A stretch of 64,000 nucleotides of DNA from Deinandra increscens subsp. villosa. Lineage: Eukaryota; Streptophyta; Magnoliopsida; Asterales; Asteraceae. The DNA lies in contig JBCNJP010000017.1 of assembly GCA_039602395.1 (NCBI GenBank), positions 19,704,870 to 19,768,869 on the forward strand, written 5' to 3'. The translations under genes were made by a program, and so were the position numbers. Positions 43,483 through 56,547 of the stretch are shown in pieces (the first letter of the stretch is position 1; every line of letters starts with the position of its first letter). A model generated the notes under the pieces. The model made no database searches. It saw only the letters and a list, made by a program, of their open reading frames with translations, and had not been told where the DNA came from.

Positions 43483-44310
43483 CTTGGAACAAGTGTTGTG
43501 GCAGGCGAAACGCTTGCCATGGCATGCGTATCGTTTGCTGCATCTCTTGCTCCAAGCTATACGCTTGGAGCCATAATTCCAGCGGCCAGGCTAAGATTTA
43601 CTTAGCCAAATTATGCTCATTTCCAAATTTCTCCTACAAAGGTCCACATTTCATACCAATCTTTCTAACATTCATTTCTAACTTCATCATCAGTTCAATA
43701 ACACAAATATAAACACAACTTGATTCACACTTTGAAATTTACATCATATAGACGTAAAATCCAACCCGTGACCCATTAAGCCCATTCTTGCTAATTATCA
43801 TTTTCAGCATCTGATGATTCAATTTGAACATCCTTGCATATAAACAATATCTTATGCATCAAACATAAGTTATTTCACTACCCAAACTTGCACATATACA
43901 CATTCTACAATTCTACCATTTAAGCATTCACATAACTGAATTCAACTTCTCTTGACACAAGTTTCATGTGTCAAGTATATAAACACTCACCTGAAGGTGA
44001 ATTCTTGGTTTCTTGGTTATTTCTAACCATCCTCTAATCCAAGATCACTTGGATACTTCAATATCACACTTAACCCATATGGGTACCATATTGACTAACC
44101 CAATTGAGTCAATCACTTTCTATTTTCATTCTTACATCAATCAAGAACATGAACTAAGCATTTAACTTTCATGACACTAACCATTTCATACTATTAATTC
44201 TACTAAAACATGTAACACATACCACATTTCTACATATTCAATTTACACCCTATGTTATTCAACTTAACCCCAAGCGGGTCATACAATCATGCTTTACGTC
44301 TCACATCTTA
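43483..44310. other. Spacer
   Basis: Starts with GC-rich imperfect inverted repeats (CTTGGAACAAG, GCTCCAAGC..GCTTGGAGC at about 43548-43572); otherwise AT-rich with no gene recognised. Confidence 0.4.
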
Positions 44311-45320
44311 GCTTACCCATCATTACCCTATCGGGTCATTCACTACATTCATACCCAAATGGGTCATTCCTTACAATCCTACCCAAAGAGGGTCATTTAT
44401 TACAATCCTACCCAAACGGGTCATTCAATACACTCTTAACCCAAATATGTCATTCATTTCATTCTTTACCCAAACGGGTCATTCAACACACTCTTTATCC
44501 CCAAACGGGTCATTCATTTCAATTTTTACCCAAACGGGTAATTTAAGACACCCTTAACCCAAATCGGTCATTCAATTCCATCTTTACCCAAACGGGTCAT
44601 TCAACACACTCTTAACACAAACGGGTCATTCAATTCAATTTTTACTCAAACGGGTCATTCAATTTAATCTTTGACCAAACGGGTCATTAAACACACTCTT
44701 AACCCCAAACGGGTCATTCATTTCAATATTTACCCAAATGGGTCATTCAACACTCTTAACCTAAACGGGTCATACAATTCCATCTTTACCCAAACGGGTC
44801 ATACAATTCCATCTTTACGGGTCATTCAACACACTCTTAACCCAAACGGGTCATTCAATTCAATCTTTACTCAAACGGGTCATTCAACACACTCTTAATC
44901 CAAACGGGTCATTCATTTCAATATTTTACCCAAACGGGTCATTCAACACACTCTTAACCCAAACGGGTCCTTCATTTCAATCTTTTACCCAAACGGGTCA
45001 TTCAACACACTCTTAACCCAAACGGGTCCTTCATTTCAATCTTTTACCCAAACGGGTCTTTCAACACACTCTTAACCCAAACGGGTCATATTGCACATAT
45101 TCACATAACATCTTACATATATACACTCTTAACCCAAACGGGTCATATTGCACACATTCACATAAGATACTTCATATCTACACTCTTACCCCAAACGGGT
45201 CATATTACACACATTCACATAATATATTTCATATATATACACTCTTAACCCAGACGGGTCATATTACACACTTTTACACTCAATATACATCAATCATACA
45301 CTCTTAACTCAAACGAGTCA
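44311..45320. repeat. Minisatellite, about 29-bp unit
   Basis: About 31 copies of AAACGGGTCATTCA with alternating spacers ACACACTCTTAACCC and TTTCAATCTTTACCC, mostly 26-30 bp apart and about 55-58 bp apart near the right end. Open frames through it read T-G-H-S..P-K-R-V-I repeats and are period artefacts. Confidence 0.9.
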
Positions 45321-47463
45321 TTTTACACACTTTTCTACGTTTCTTTACGAATTTGTAGTCTTCATCTAGCTACGAACTTCCTACGTCATTTTACGCACCG
45401 AACGTCATATAGTCAATTATAACATTCAACTAACTCATAACTCTGTTCATAGTCAAACCACATAATAATAAATATATTGCAACATACTACTTTAACCACT
45501 CTTGTGTTACCTCGAGTCTTCAATTTTTATGCATTCTTGATGGCTTGAGCTTCCACCACCTTTACCTATAATTAATTACGCATTTAGCTTAATAATCCAC
45601 AACATAATCATACTTGATTCTCAAGTACCTTACTAAATATTAATTGTCAAAACTACACACTTCCAAGTTCAACATCTCTTTTAGGCATTTTCACAAACAC
45701 TTAGTGTGCTTGAAAATCCCTAATTTATCACATACAAATTTAACATACCAATTTACCCCATTCTTCACATACTTGCATCACAATTCACAATTCTATGTAA
45801 ACTTTACAACTTTTTTTTTTCACATAATCAAGCATACTTGGGGTTTAATTTAGCAATTCTAACCCATCCCCATGATCATGTTCCAACTTTAAGAGGTGGC
45901 TTAAACCCATTTTTATCATCCACTAAAATCACAAGAACTTACAAATACAACCTAAGAATTAGGTTTCATTTACATCCAATGTTTTAAAAACGGGTAATTT
46001 AAGACACCCTTAACCCAAATGGGTCATTCAATTCCATCTTTACCCAAACGGGTCATTCAACACACTCTTAACACAAACGGGTCATTCAATTCAATTTTTA
46101 CTCAAACGGGTCATTCAATTCAATTTTTACTCAAACGGGTCATTCAATTTAATCTTTGCCCAAACGGGTCATTAAACACACTCTTAACCCCAAACGGGTC
46201 ATTTATTTCAATATTTACCCAAATGGGTCATTCAACACTCTTAACCTAAACGGGTCATACAATTCCATCTTTACCCAAACGGGTCATACAATTCCATCTT
46301 TACGGGTCATTCAACACACTCTTAACCCAAACGGGTCATTCAATTCAATCTTTACTCAAACGCGTCATTCAACACACTCTTAACCCAAACGGGTCATTCA
46401 TTTCAATATTTTACCCAAACGGGTCATTCAACACACTCTTAACCCAAACGGGTCCTTCATTTCAATCTTTTACCCAAACGGGTCATTCAACACACTCTTA
46501 ACCCAAACGGGTCCTTCATATCAATCTTTTACCCAAACGGGTCTTTCAACACACTCTTAACCCAAACGGGTCATATTGCACATATTCACATAACATCTTA
46601 CATATATACACTCTTAACCCAAACGGGTCATATTGCACACATTCACATAAGATACTTCATATCTACACTCTTACCCCAAACGGGTCATATTACACACATT
46701 CACATAATATATTTCATATATATACACTCTTAACCCAGACGGGTCATATTACACACTTTTACACTCAATATACATCAATCATACACTCTTAACTCAAACG
46801 AGTCATTTTACACACTTTTCTACGTTTCTTTACGAATTTGTAGTCTTCATCTAGCTACGAACTTCCTACGTCATTTTACGCACCGAACGTCATATAGTCA
46901 ATTATAACATTCAACTAACTCATAACTCTGTTCATAGTCAAACCACATAATAATAAATATATTGCAACATACTACTTTAACCACTCTTGTGTTACCTCGA
47001 GTCTTCAATTTTTATGCATTCTTGATGGCTTGAGCTTCCACCACCTTTACCTATAATTAATTACGCATTTAGCTTAATAATCCATAACATAATCATACTT
47101 GATTCTCAAGTACCTTACTAAATATTAATTGTCAAAACTACACACTTCCAAGTTCAACATCTCTTTTAGGCATTTTCACAAACACTTAGTGTGCTTGAAA
47201 ATCCCTAATTTATCACATACAAATTTAACATACCAATTTACCCATTCTTCACATACTTGCATCACAATTCACAATTCTATGTAAACTTTACAACTTTTTT
47301 TTTCACATAATCAAGCATACTTGGAGTTTAATTTAGCAATTCTAACCCATCCCCATGATCATGTTCCAACTTTAAGAGGTGGCTTAAACCCATTTTTATC
47401 ATCCACTAAAATCACAAGAACTTACAAATGCAACCTAAGAATTAGGTTCCATTTACATCAAAT
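44536..47463. repeat. Tandem duplication, about 1.46-kb unit
   Basis: 44536-45991 is repeated at 45992-47463: the minisatellite plus its right-hand flank (ACGTCATATAGTCAATTATAAC, CATCCCCATGATCATG and so on). Differences are few. Unit 2 has one more minisatellite repeat near 46095-46130. The junction (TTTTAAAAACGGGT) joins the AAACGGGT repeat to the left end of the inverted-repeat element at 47461, sharing short homology. Confidence 0.9.
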
Positions 47464-47905
47464 GTTTTAAAAACCGGTTTTTTAGTTGAACCGGAAAACT
47501 TTCCGGGACCGGTTCGACCGGTCGGACCGGTTAGACCGGCCGGTTGAACCGGTTAGGGGATATATATATATATTTTTATAAAAATGTTAATAAATTTGTA
47601 CACCACAACGAAAATAGTTAAAATACAATGATAATCCACTAAAAAATAATACCAAATAGGTATTTCATAAGAATATATAAGTTTTAAACTTTAAAAAATA
47701 ATAAAAAATAACAATAAATTTAAAAAATATATATTTTTTAAAAAGCTGTCAGAAAACCGGTTGAACCGGAAAAAACCGGAAAACCGCCCGGTTCAAAACG
47801 GTCCGGTTATGTCCAAAAAACCGGGGATTAAAAAACCGGTATGATGACCGGTTGGCGGTTGAACCGGTTGAACCGGACCGGTTGAACCGGTTTTTAAAAC
47901 ATTGC
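47461..47905. mobile_element. ACCGGTT-rich inverted-repeat MITE (about 445 bp)
   Basis: Ends AATGTTTTAAAAACCGGTTT and its inverse AAACCGGTTTTTAAAACATT-like sequence. Subterminal blocks of GAACCGGTT on both sides surround an AT-rich core. TTACATC flanks both ends (about 47451 and 47906), a 7-8 bp duplication. Non-coding. Confidence 0.75.
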
Positions 47906-48276
47906 TTACATCTAGGATGCTTCTACAACTGATTTCATACTTCAATATAATCAATTAAGAAGTATCATACATGAACAACTTGGAGAAGAGAACATACCTA
48001 GCACCCATATCACGAATTTAAGGAAGAAAAACGTGAAGAAGGTGTGTTAGAGCTCCAATTCGCCACCCCCCCCCCCATCATTTGCACATGTGATGAGCTT
48101 GATTCATGGATTTAGCTCAACCCTAGGCTCCTCCCTCTTCATACGCATTCTGCATTTTTTTCCATGGGAGAAGTCCAAGACTTCTCTTTTAATCCCATAT
48201 TTACATACTACCCCCCTCTATAATACCTTTTTTTCTAAATTTAACCACTAACTTTTATCTTACATAGAAACACCCT
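47906..48276. other. Spacer
   Basis: No gene seen; includes a C12 homopolymer near 48066. Confidence 0.4.
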
Positions 48277-48500
48277 TGTTGGGCTATATTCATATGAGGC
48301 ATGAACATTTGTTATTAGGCTTTTGTTAGTTAGTTGTTTTGGGCTTGTTTAGTATTTATCTAGTGGGCTAGTCTAGTTAATTATTAGGCCATGTGGGCCG
48401 ATTATGATTGGGCTTACTAGGTTTGCGATTTTGACTTGAGGTGGTATAAATACCACCTCATTGTAACCGTTTCAAGTAAGCATTCTAAATACAATTTACG
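48277..48500 (+). repeat. Sirevirus-like LTR, cut by gap
   Basis: Starts TGTTGGGCTATATT; same family as 3500-3903 (shared GGCATGAACATTTGTTA, TTAGGCCATGTGGGCCGAT, and the palindromic TATA box at 48438-48459). It stops at the N run. Confidence 0.85.
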
Positions 48501-49000
48501 NNNNNNNNNNNNNNNNNNNNNNNNNNNNNNNNNNNNNNNNNNNNNNNNNNNNNNNNNNNNNNNNNNNNNNNNNNNNNNNNNNNNNNNNNNNNNNNNNNNN
48601 NNNNNNNNNNNNNNNNNNNNNNNNNNNNNNNNNNNNNNNNNNNNNNNNNNNNNNNNNNNNNNNNNNNNNNNNNNNNNNNNNNNNNNNNNNNNNNNNNNNN
48701 NNNNNNNNNNNNNNNNNNNNNNNNNNNNNNNNNNNNNNNNNNNNNNNNNNNNNNNNNNNNNNNNNNNNNNNNNNNNNNNNNNNNNNNNNNNNNNNNNNNN
48801 NNNNNNNNNNNNNNNNNNNNNNNNNNNNNNNNNNNNNNNNNNNNNNNNNNNNNNNNNNNNNNNNNNNNNNNNNNNNNNNNNNNNNNNNNNNNNNNNNNNN
48901 NNNNNNNNNNNNNNNNNNNNNNNNNNNNNNNNNNNNNNNNNNNNNNNNNNNNNNNNNNNNNNNNNNNNNNNNNNNNNNNNNNNNNNNNNNNNNNNNNNNN
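48501..49000. other. Assembly gap (500 N)
   Basis: Exactly 500 N, a conventional scaffold spacer, so true distance and adjacency are unknown. Open frames that cross it are artefacts. Confidence 0.98.
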
Positions 49001-50368
49001 AATGTCGTGTACCGGATGCGTTGGGAAGAATTCAAGGAGTTGATTATGGAGAAGTTTTGCCCCGTCAACGAGATAGAGAAGTTGGAAGCGGAATTCCTAA
49101 GCTTGGAAATGGTCGGGGCTGCACATTTGGAGTACACGAATCGGTATGAGAAAATATCTAGGCTCGTGCCCCATCTCGTCACTCCCGAGTCGAAACGGAT
49201 TGGGCGCTATATATGGGGCTTAGCTCCACAAATTCGAGGCATGGTTCGGTCTGCGAGGCCTGCTACCTTCCAAGATGCTGTTGACATTTCCGGAGCCTTA
49301 ACTGATGAAGCCGTAAGAAGCGGTGTTTTAAGAAGTGGAGTCTCAAAGGAACCTACCTCGAATAACTCAAAAAGGAAGTTCGATGACTTCAAATCTAGCA
49401 AGAAACCGCAGGGAGAACCTAGTGCGCGGGGCTACAAAGGCAATCTCCCGTTGTGTAAGAAGTGTAACCGGCACCACAAGGGCCCCTGCGATAAGCGGGG
49501 AAAGTCTTCGAAGGAATGTTTCAAGTGTGGAAGACATGGACACTCCCCAAGGGAATGCACTGCCTCCCCTAAATGCTATGAGTGTGGAGAAACCGGACAT
49601 ATCAAGTTAAACTGCCCAAAGCTTAAAGAAACCAAAGCCGACATCACCGGTAGGGCAAGAGGAAGAGCGTTTGTCATGAATGCTGAGGAGGCAAGGTTGC
49701 AACCTGACGTGGTGACAGGTAAATTCCTTGTTAATGATACTTATGCCAACGTTTTATTTGATACTGGGGCCAATAGAAGTTTTGTATCCCATACTTTTAA
49801 GCCTAAGGAACAATGGAACTTGCAAAAATTAGAAAGGACCTATATTGTGGAATACGGTAATGGCGAGGAGAGTAAAATAAACTACGTGATAAAGGACGGA
49901 CACATCAAAATCGACGACCACTCAATACCCGTGGAATTGATGCCAACGACGCTTGGAGGCTTCGACGTAGTCTTGGGCATGGACTGGTTGTCACAAAACC
50001 AAGCTCGCGTGATATGTGACAAGAAGGTTTTGGAGTTAACTACACCTAACGGGGAGATTCTCACCATCTACGGAGAAAAGCCAACCCGGCCAATCGAAAT
50101 GATATCCCTGATCAAGGCACGTAAGTGTTTGAGGAAAGGCATCGAAGCTTTTATAGCTTATGTGACAACGGCAAGCCAGGAAAAGAGCATACAAGATGTG
50201 CCTGTGGTCGCTGAATACCCTGAGGTATTCCCAGAAGAACTGCCCGGGTTACCCCCAGATCGAGAAGTTGAGTTTCGCATAGACTTAGTTCCCGGTGCCG
50301 CACCGATTGCCAAGGCACCGTATCGCCTAGCGCCACCTGAACTACAAGAACTTATGAAGCAACTTTAA
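49001..50368 (+). pseudogene. Ty3/gypsy polyprotein copy 2, gag-protease-RT start
   Basis: Near-identical to 11801-13165 of copy 1: gag from its middle, both zinc knuckles, protease F-D-T-G-A-N, start of reverse transcriptase. The gap removes the N-terminal part. The frame ends in a TAA at 50366-50368 where copy 1 has CAA, a single C-to-T nonsense change. Confidence 0.92.
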
Positions 50369-50371
50369 GAA

Positions 50372-53026
50372 TTGCTAGAAAAGGGATTCATTCGTCCTAG
50401 CTCATCACCATGGGGAGCCCCCATATTGTTTGTCAAGAAAAAGGATGGTACTTTACGCATGTGTGTGGATTACCGAGAACTAAACAAGGTCACTATAAAG
50501 AACCGATATCCTCTCCCGCGAATAGATGACTTATTCGATCAACTACAAGGAGCTTCATATTTTTCAAAGATCGACTTGCATACCGGTTATCACCAGTTGA
50601 AGGTTAGGGAAGAAGACATACCAAAGACCGCATTCAGGACCCGTTATGGACATTACGAATTCTTAGTAATGCCCTTCGGACTGACAAATGCACCCGCTAT
50701 CTTTATGGATCTAATGAACCAGGTGTGCAAGCCTTATTTGGATAAGTTTGTGATTGTCTTCATAGATGACATTCTAATTTATTCAAAAAGTAAGGAGCTC
50801 CATGAAGAACATCTAAGAGCTGTTTTGGGACTTCTAAGGGAGAATGAACTTTATGCAAAGTTCAGTAAGTGTGACTTTTGGCTACGGGAAGTGCAATTCT
50901 TGGGCCACGTGGTTAGTAATCAAGGAATCCAGGTCGACCCTGCCAAGGTAGAAGCCATAATGAACTGGAAACAACCAAACTCGGCAACCGAGGTTAGAAG
51001 TTTCCTTGGACTTGCTGGATATTACCGTCGATTCATCCAAGACTTCTCCAAAATAGCAACCCCACTGACAGCCTTAACCAGAAAGAATGCCAAATTTGTG
51101 TGGAGTCAAAAGCAAGAAGATGCATTTCAAACCTTGAAGAAAAAACTGAGTAGCGCACCAATCCTATCCTTACCAGACGGAATCGAGGACTTCATAGTCT
51201 ATTGTGATGCTTCTCACAATGGATTAGGATGTGTCCTTATGCAGCGGAATAAAGTTATCGCCTATGCTTCGAGACAACTCAAGGTCCACGAAAAGAATTA
51301 CACCACCCATGACTTGGAGTTAGGGGCAGTGGTGTTTGCTTTAAAGCTTTGGAGGCACTACCTCTATGGGACCAAGTGCGTAATATACACAGATCACAAA
51401 AGCTTGAAGCACATCTTTGATCAGAAAGAGCTAAATATGCGTCAAAGGAGATGGGTTGAGACGTTAAATGATTACGACTGCGAGATCCGATATCACCCTG
51501 GAAAAGTGAATGTGGTTGCTGACGCTTTAAGCCGGAAGGATAGGGTAAAACCTATAAGAGTTCGAGCCATGAGAATAAGCTTACAACCGGACCTGGTAAG
51601 TCAAATCAGAGACGCTCAAGAGCAGACGCTTAAGGGGGACCAGCTCAAGGAGGAAGGTGTTTTGGGAATCGTGGATAAGATCGAGAAAGGAAATGATGGT
51701 ATTTTGAGGTTCAACAACAAAATTTGGGTCCCAAACCAAAAAGAATTAAGAAACACGATATTGGATGAGGCTCATAAATCGAGATATTCAATCCATCCAG
51801 GGAATGACAAAATGTACCAGGATTTAAAGAACAACTACTGGTGGCCGGGATTGAAGAAGAGTGTAGCAACCTACGTTAAGAGGTGCTTGACCTGTGCGAA
51901 GGTCAAGGCAGAATACCAAAAGCCGTCTGGATTTCTGCAACAACCCGGAGTTCCAGTATGGAAATGGGAACAAATCACCATGGACTTCGTCACCAAGTTA
52001 CCTCGCACCTTCCGAAAGCACGATGCAATTTGGGTTATCGTCGACCGATTAACTAAGTCCGCACACTTCCTTCCTATTGGAGAAGACTACAGCATGGAGC
52101 AGCTAGCAAAATTGTACATTGACGAAATAGTTTCACGACATGGCGTGCCAGTTTCTATCATATCTGACAGGGATGGTCGTTTCACCTCAAAGTTTTGGGA
52201 ATCCTTACTACAAGCCTTGGGAAGTAAGATAAAGTTGAGTACTGCGTATCACCCGCAAACCGACGGACAAAGTGAACCCACGATTCAGACAATTGAAGAC
52301 ATGTTGAGAGCTTGTGTAATTGATTTTGGCGGAAACTGGGATACTCACCTACGACTCGTGGAGTTTTCATACAATAATAGCTACCATTCCAGTATAAAGG
52401 CTGCCCCATTTGAGGCCCTCTATGGCCGTAAATGTAGATCGCCTTTATGTTGGAATGAGGTGGGCGACAGCCAACTAACGGGACCAGAAATTATCCAGGA
52501 GACAACAGACAGAATTGTCCAGATTAAAGAAAGATTAAAGGCCGCAATGGACAGACAAAAGAGCTATGCCGATCGGAGGCGGAAACCCTTGGAGTTCAAG
52601 GAGGGAGATAAAGTGATGCTAAAGGTATCCCCATGGAAAGGGGTCATTCGATTTGGAAAAAGAGGAAAGTTGAGCCCACGGTACATAGGCCCGTTCAAGA
52701 TCGTGGAACGAATCGGTTCAGTGGCCTACCGCTTGGAATTACCAGAAGACTTGAAGGGAATACATGACACATTCCATGTGTCCAATCTAAGGAAATGTTT
52801 GGCCGATGAAGCATTGATAATCCCTCCCGAAGAAATCCAAATTAATGACAAGTTGCAGTTCATTGAGGAGCCAATTGAGGTTATGGACCGAAAGACCAAA
52901 ACTTTGAGAAGAAGCAAGATCCCTATAGTAAAGGTTCGATGGAACTCCAAAAGGGGGCCCGAGTACACTTGGGAGCGGGAGGACGAGATGAGAAAGAAGT
53001 ACCCTAAGCTATTTATAGACAACTAA
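50372..53026 (+). pseudogene. Ty3/gypsy polyprotein copy 2, RT-RNase H-integrase-chromodomain
   Basis: Open for 884 codons in the same frame as the part before the TAA. Reverse transcriptase with V-D-Y-R-E-L-N and catalytic F-I-D-D (residues 130-133 of this stretch); RNase H with Y-C-D-A-S-H and an intact T-D-H-K-S; integrase zinc region and DDE core (T-M-D-F, S-D-R-D-G-R-F, Q-S-E); C-terminal chromodomain-like tail. None of the three single-base insertions of copy 1 is present, so copy 2 is the better preserved apart from the one stop. Confidence 0.92.
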
Positions 53027-53079
53027 GCTCAAGTAGCTCGCGTAGATCAACAAAATTTCGAGGACGAAATTTTAATAAG

Positions 53080-53089
53080 TAGGGGAGAA
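53080..53089 (+). promoter_or_regulatory. Gypsy polypurine tract, copy 2
   Basis: TAGGGGAGAA directly before LTR C. Confidence 0.8.
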
Positions 53090-55803
53090 TGTCACAACCT
53101 CGAATTTTCAGGTTAATATTATTTTTATTTTTATGCTCATCTAAACTACTGCCTTGAATCCGGATTAAAGACCAACATGAGTTATGACTTCTCGCTTAGG
53201 AATAAACTTATTACACTCGTAAGCACTAGCCAAGTCGGCTTATAGAAAAACACTCGGTTATAGAAAGAAAGCTTATGACTAAATAAATAAAGATGCGGTA
53301 CCTGGTATATAAATAAACATTTTTATACCATATCAAACTAATATCTCTCTAATTAAATCACTTAAATATCTAATCATTCAAAACAAAAACAAAAAAAAAA
53401 TGCACGCATTCCTTTCCCTGTGTTTTTTCTTTCCTCCGTACATATTAATTATTTTTCCTTATTTACATAAGGATGGAAATAGTAAGAAGTAAAGTATTAA
53501 TTATCTTTATTTGAAAAGTGTACTAGAAACTATCCCAAGCACCCCTCCCAACCCTACGGTTGCAAATCATATTCCCCATATGTATTTACTTTTTCTTATT
53601 TTTATGACCACTTCTTCTTCCACATACATGAACCTGAAAAATCACCAAAATAATGAATGCCCAATCCCTGAAAATGGATATCCTCCTCAAATCTATCCAA
53701 AATATTTCACCAATCTTCTTAAGATCTTGGACAGCTTTTCACTTCTCTCTCTCTACACCCTTCCACTCTATTTAAGCTCACCTTCTTCACTCAAAACCCA
53801 CAAGAACAATCTGCTCACCATAAAAAAAAAAGAAATAATAAGTAATGAAGGCATGTTGGTGACCAAGTAGGAAGAATCCGAAGATCAAGACCACCATCTT
53901 CATCATCTCTTTCGGTCTTGCACTATCTCGAATCACCGGTACACTCACTCATTCTAAACCCCCATATAGTCACATTATATGACTAATTAATATTTAATTC
54001 TTGCAACAAAGTGATAACAAAAGAAGAATAATAATGGGAGGGCATATGCAACGGGTGTTAACAATAAAATTATTTTGCTTTATCCCTTTTTCTCATTTAG
54101 TTTATAATATGGCTTTCTCTTCAACTATTAATGGTCAACTCATTTTTGTTCGGAATACACAGTTCTAATTAAACTTTTTATAGGCATTCTAATATAAAAG
54201 CCAACTTTTAACCTAATATTAAGTAGAATGAATTAATTCCAGAGGCACCTTCACATGACAGATTCTTGTTTTTTTTATTTATATAATTATAAAGAAAAGT
54301 TAGTTGGGTTGGGTTGTGAATGGGAACGATAAGACTTGACATATTCATATACTTCTAATACATTATGGTATGAGTTATCTCCAACACAAGTTTTACATAA
54401 ACTGTATACTTACTACAATATATGTTCTTTTAATAATAATATATATACATATACATATATATATATTTTGAGTTATCTCTTTGAGATAAACAATAAAAAA
54501 ATATATATATAAATAAACAATATGATTCTTAAATAAATAAATTGGGTCACTTGGTAGAAGTCAGGGGCGAGAACAAAAATTTACGAAAATTTTGTACTAT
54601 TCTCATCTGCTCATGTGCAGAATGGTTAGTTCAACTTTATTGCTTTATTTCCATCATTATTTAAATTATTAAGTTATAAGTAATTAATTAAAATTAAACC
54701 AAAGGTTATGTGTGTAGTTGAACATCTAAAATACATACATATTGAACTTTAAATGCACATATATATAGTATGAACTAATTAATTTTAGTCAAAAAGAAAT
54801 TAATTTAAATGCACGTACCAACTAACTAATTTTAGTTAAACAAAAATATATATTATAATTTATTGAGAATGCTAGCCTAATTTTCAACTATGAATTTTAA
54901 TATTACATATAAAGTTATACTGTAGTACCAATATCATGACTATTTATTTAGTAAGACTTGTATCATATAATATTATGTTATGATAGTAGCTTACAACAAA
55001 CACTGTTACACTGTTAAATCTCATTTTTTTTATTGCAATGTATAAACCTACCTATCACTTGTTTGAGTATGTATTATCTTATAATAAAGCTATACTAATT
55101 TCAAGTAAGATCATAAAACTATAAATTATTAAAAATGGTTATACTCACATCACAACTAATTCTAAGATCATATTCCTAAATTAATCCACCCACACGCACG
55201 ATTAGAACATACATCATATAAGTCTAGTTATACTTAATAATATTGTGTAATGTGAACTAGGAGGCTTTTAGGGAGTGACCAACTCTTATCGCTTACGCCA
55301 CTTCAAGACTTTGGTGAGTTTCATAACTCTAAACTCCCCCTTTTTACTTAAACGTTTGGGGCGAAATACATGCTCACGAGTCAAACTATTTTTATGGTGT
55401 ATATTAACGTGTAATTTGTGCAATCATTAACTCTTTGAGCCACATACATATGTGGGTAGAACTACTTGACATTGGGACCATGGAAAATCCCACCTCTGCA
55501 CGGTGCTTTCCCCTAAGATGAATTGGGGAATACTCGACCACGGCCAATTTTTGGCTACTTAGTTAACATTGGTTAACTCGTCGCTTACACCACGTTTTTG
55601 CATCATGTATGTATGTAGAGTAAGTGTAATGTGGATGAATATCACATTTGGACATTTGCTCACTTAAGTTTGCGACCTTGAGACGGATTGATTGGTGGAT
55701 ACAATGTTACATGTTTATATATGCACCTACTTTTTGTGGCGCCAACTATTATTGTGTCATGTTATGAACTCACTAGCTTTATAGCTAACGTCTTTTTTTG
55801 AGC
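53090..55803 (+). repeat. Gypsy LTR C, truncated at 3' end
   Basis: Collinear with LTR B including the uninverted end (CATATGTGGGTAGAAC near 55446). It stops at TTTTTTTGAGCA about 310 bp before the expected LTR end, where copia-1 gag sequence begins. It lacks the hairpin MITE of LTR A. Its substitutions are largely private, so A, B and C look about equally distant from one another. Confidence 0.88.
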
Positions 55804-56547
55804 AGTGAGGTTTACCTAAGGAGGTTTTGGGGCCAGAAACGTTGCTTGTACTAACCTTTTGAACTTTAGAGCTTTCCCCTTTAATGGATTTTCCCTTCCT
55901 TTTCTTTGGGTCAGTGGTGGTGACGTGAACAACTGCTGGTATTTCTAGCTTTAGACGTTCCTTTTCCTGCACGCACATTGTTATCAATTCACTCATTGTC
56001 CACTTATCTTTTTGAGTGTTATAATTTATCTTAAAAGCATCAAAACGTGCAGGAAGGGAGGCCATAATGAAATGCACCAGAAAACCATCGCTGATTTCCA
56101 TGTCTAATCCCTTTAGCTTATGGGCCATGTCACTTATCATCATGATGTGTCCACGCACACCACTAACCCCATCATACTTCGTAGTAACCATTTTCAGAAT
56201 TAGAGTGCTCGCATGTTCCTTAGAAGTTCCCTTAAACTGCTCCTCCACAGAATCCAAATAAGCCTTAGCATTTTCAGAATCTGGAATGGCACCCCTTATT
56301 GCAACAGAAATGAAATTCTTGATCACCATAGGAGACATTCTATTAGATCGCCTCCCACTTTTCATACTCTTATTTTTTATCTGCTGTGCTTTGTGCAGTA
56401 AGAGCAGCAGGAGCTTCATGCCTCAATGCATAATCAAGATCCAACATACCAAGAGTAAGTTTCACAGTGTCCCTCCATGCGACAAAGTTTGTTCCATTCA
56501 AAGTTTCAATTCCAAATGTTGGAGTGATGGTGGATGCTAGATTGAGA
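55804..56547 (-). pseudogene. copia-1 gag fragment, copy 2
   Basis: Same gag as at 23006-23750 with a handful of substitutions and small indels (for example CGCCTCCCAC versus CGCTCCCAC near 56351, which keeps the two gag parts in different frames). The zinc-knuckle end of gag is lost at the LTR C junction. Confidence 0.85.

Noticed and set aside
44311..46383. Minisatellite considered as a CRISPR-like array
   Set aside because: Spacers are themselves repeated and similar in sequence, units vary in length, and the context is a plant nuclear genome.
48436..49182. Open frames crossing the N run on both strands
   Set aside because: They consist mainly of unknown bases; purely an artefact of the gap.
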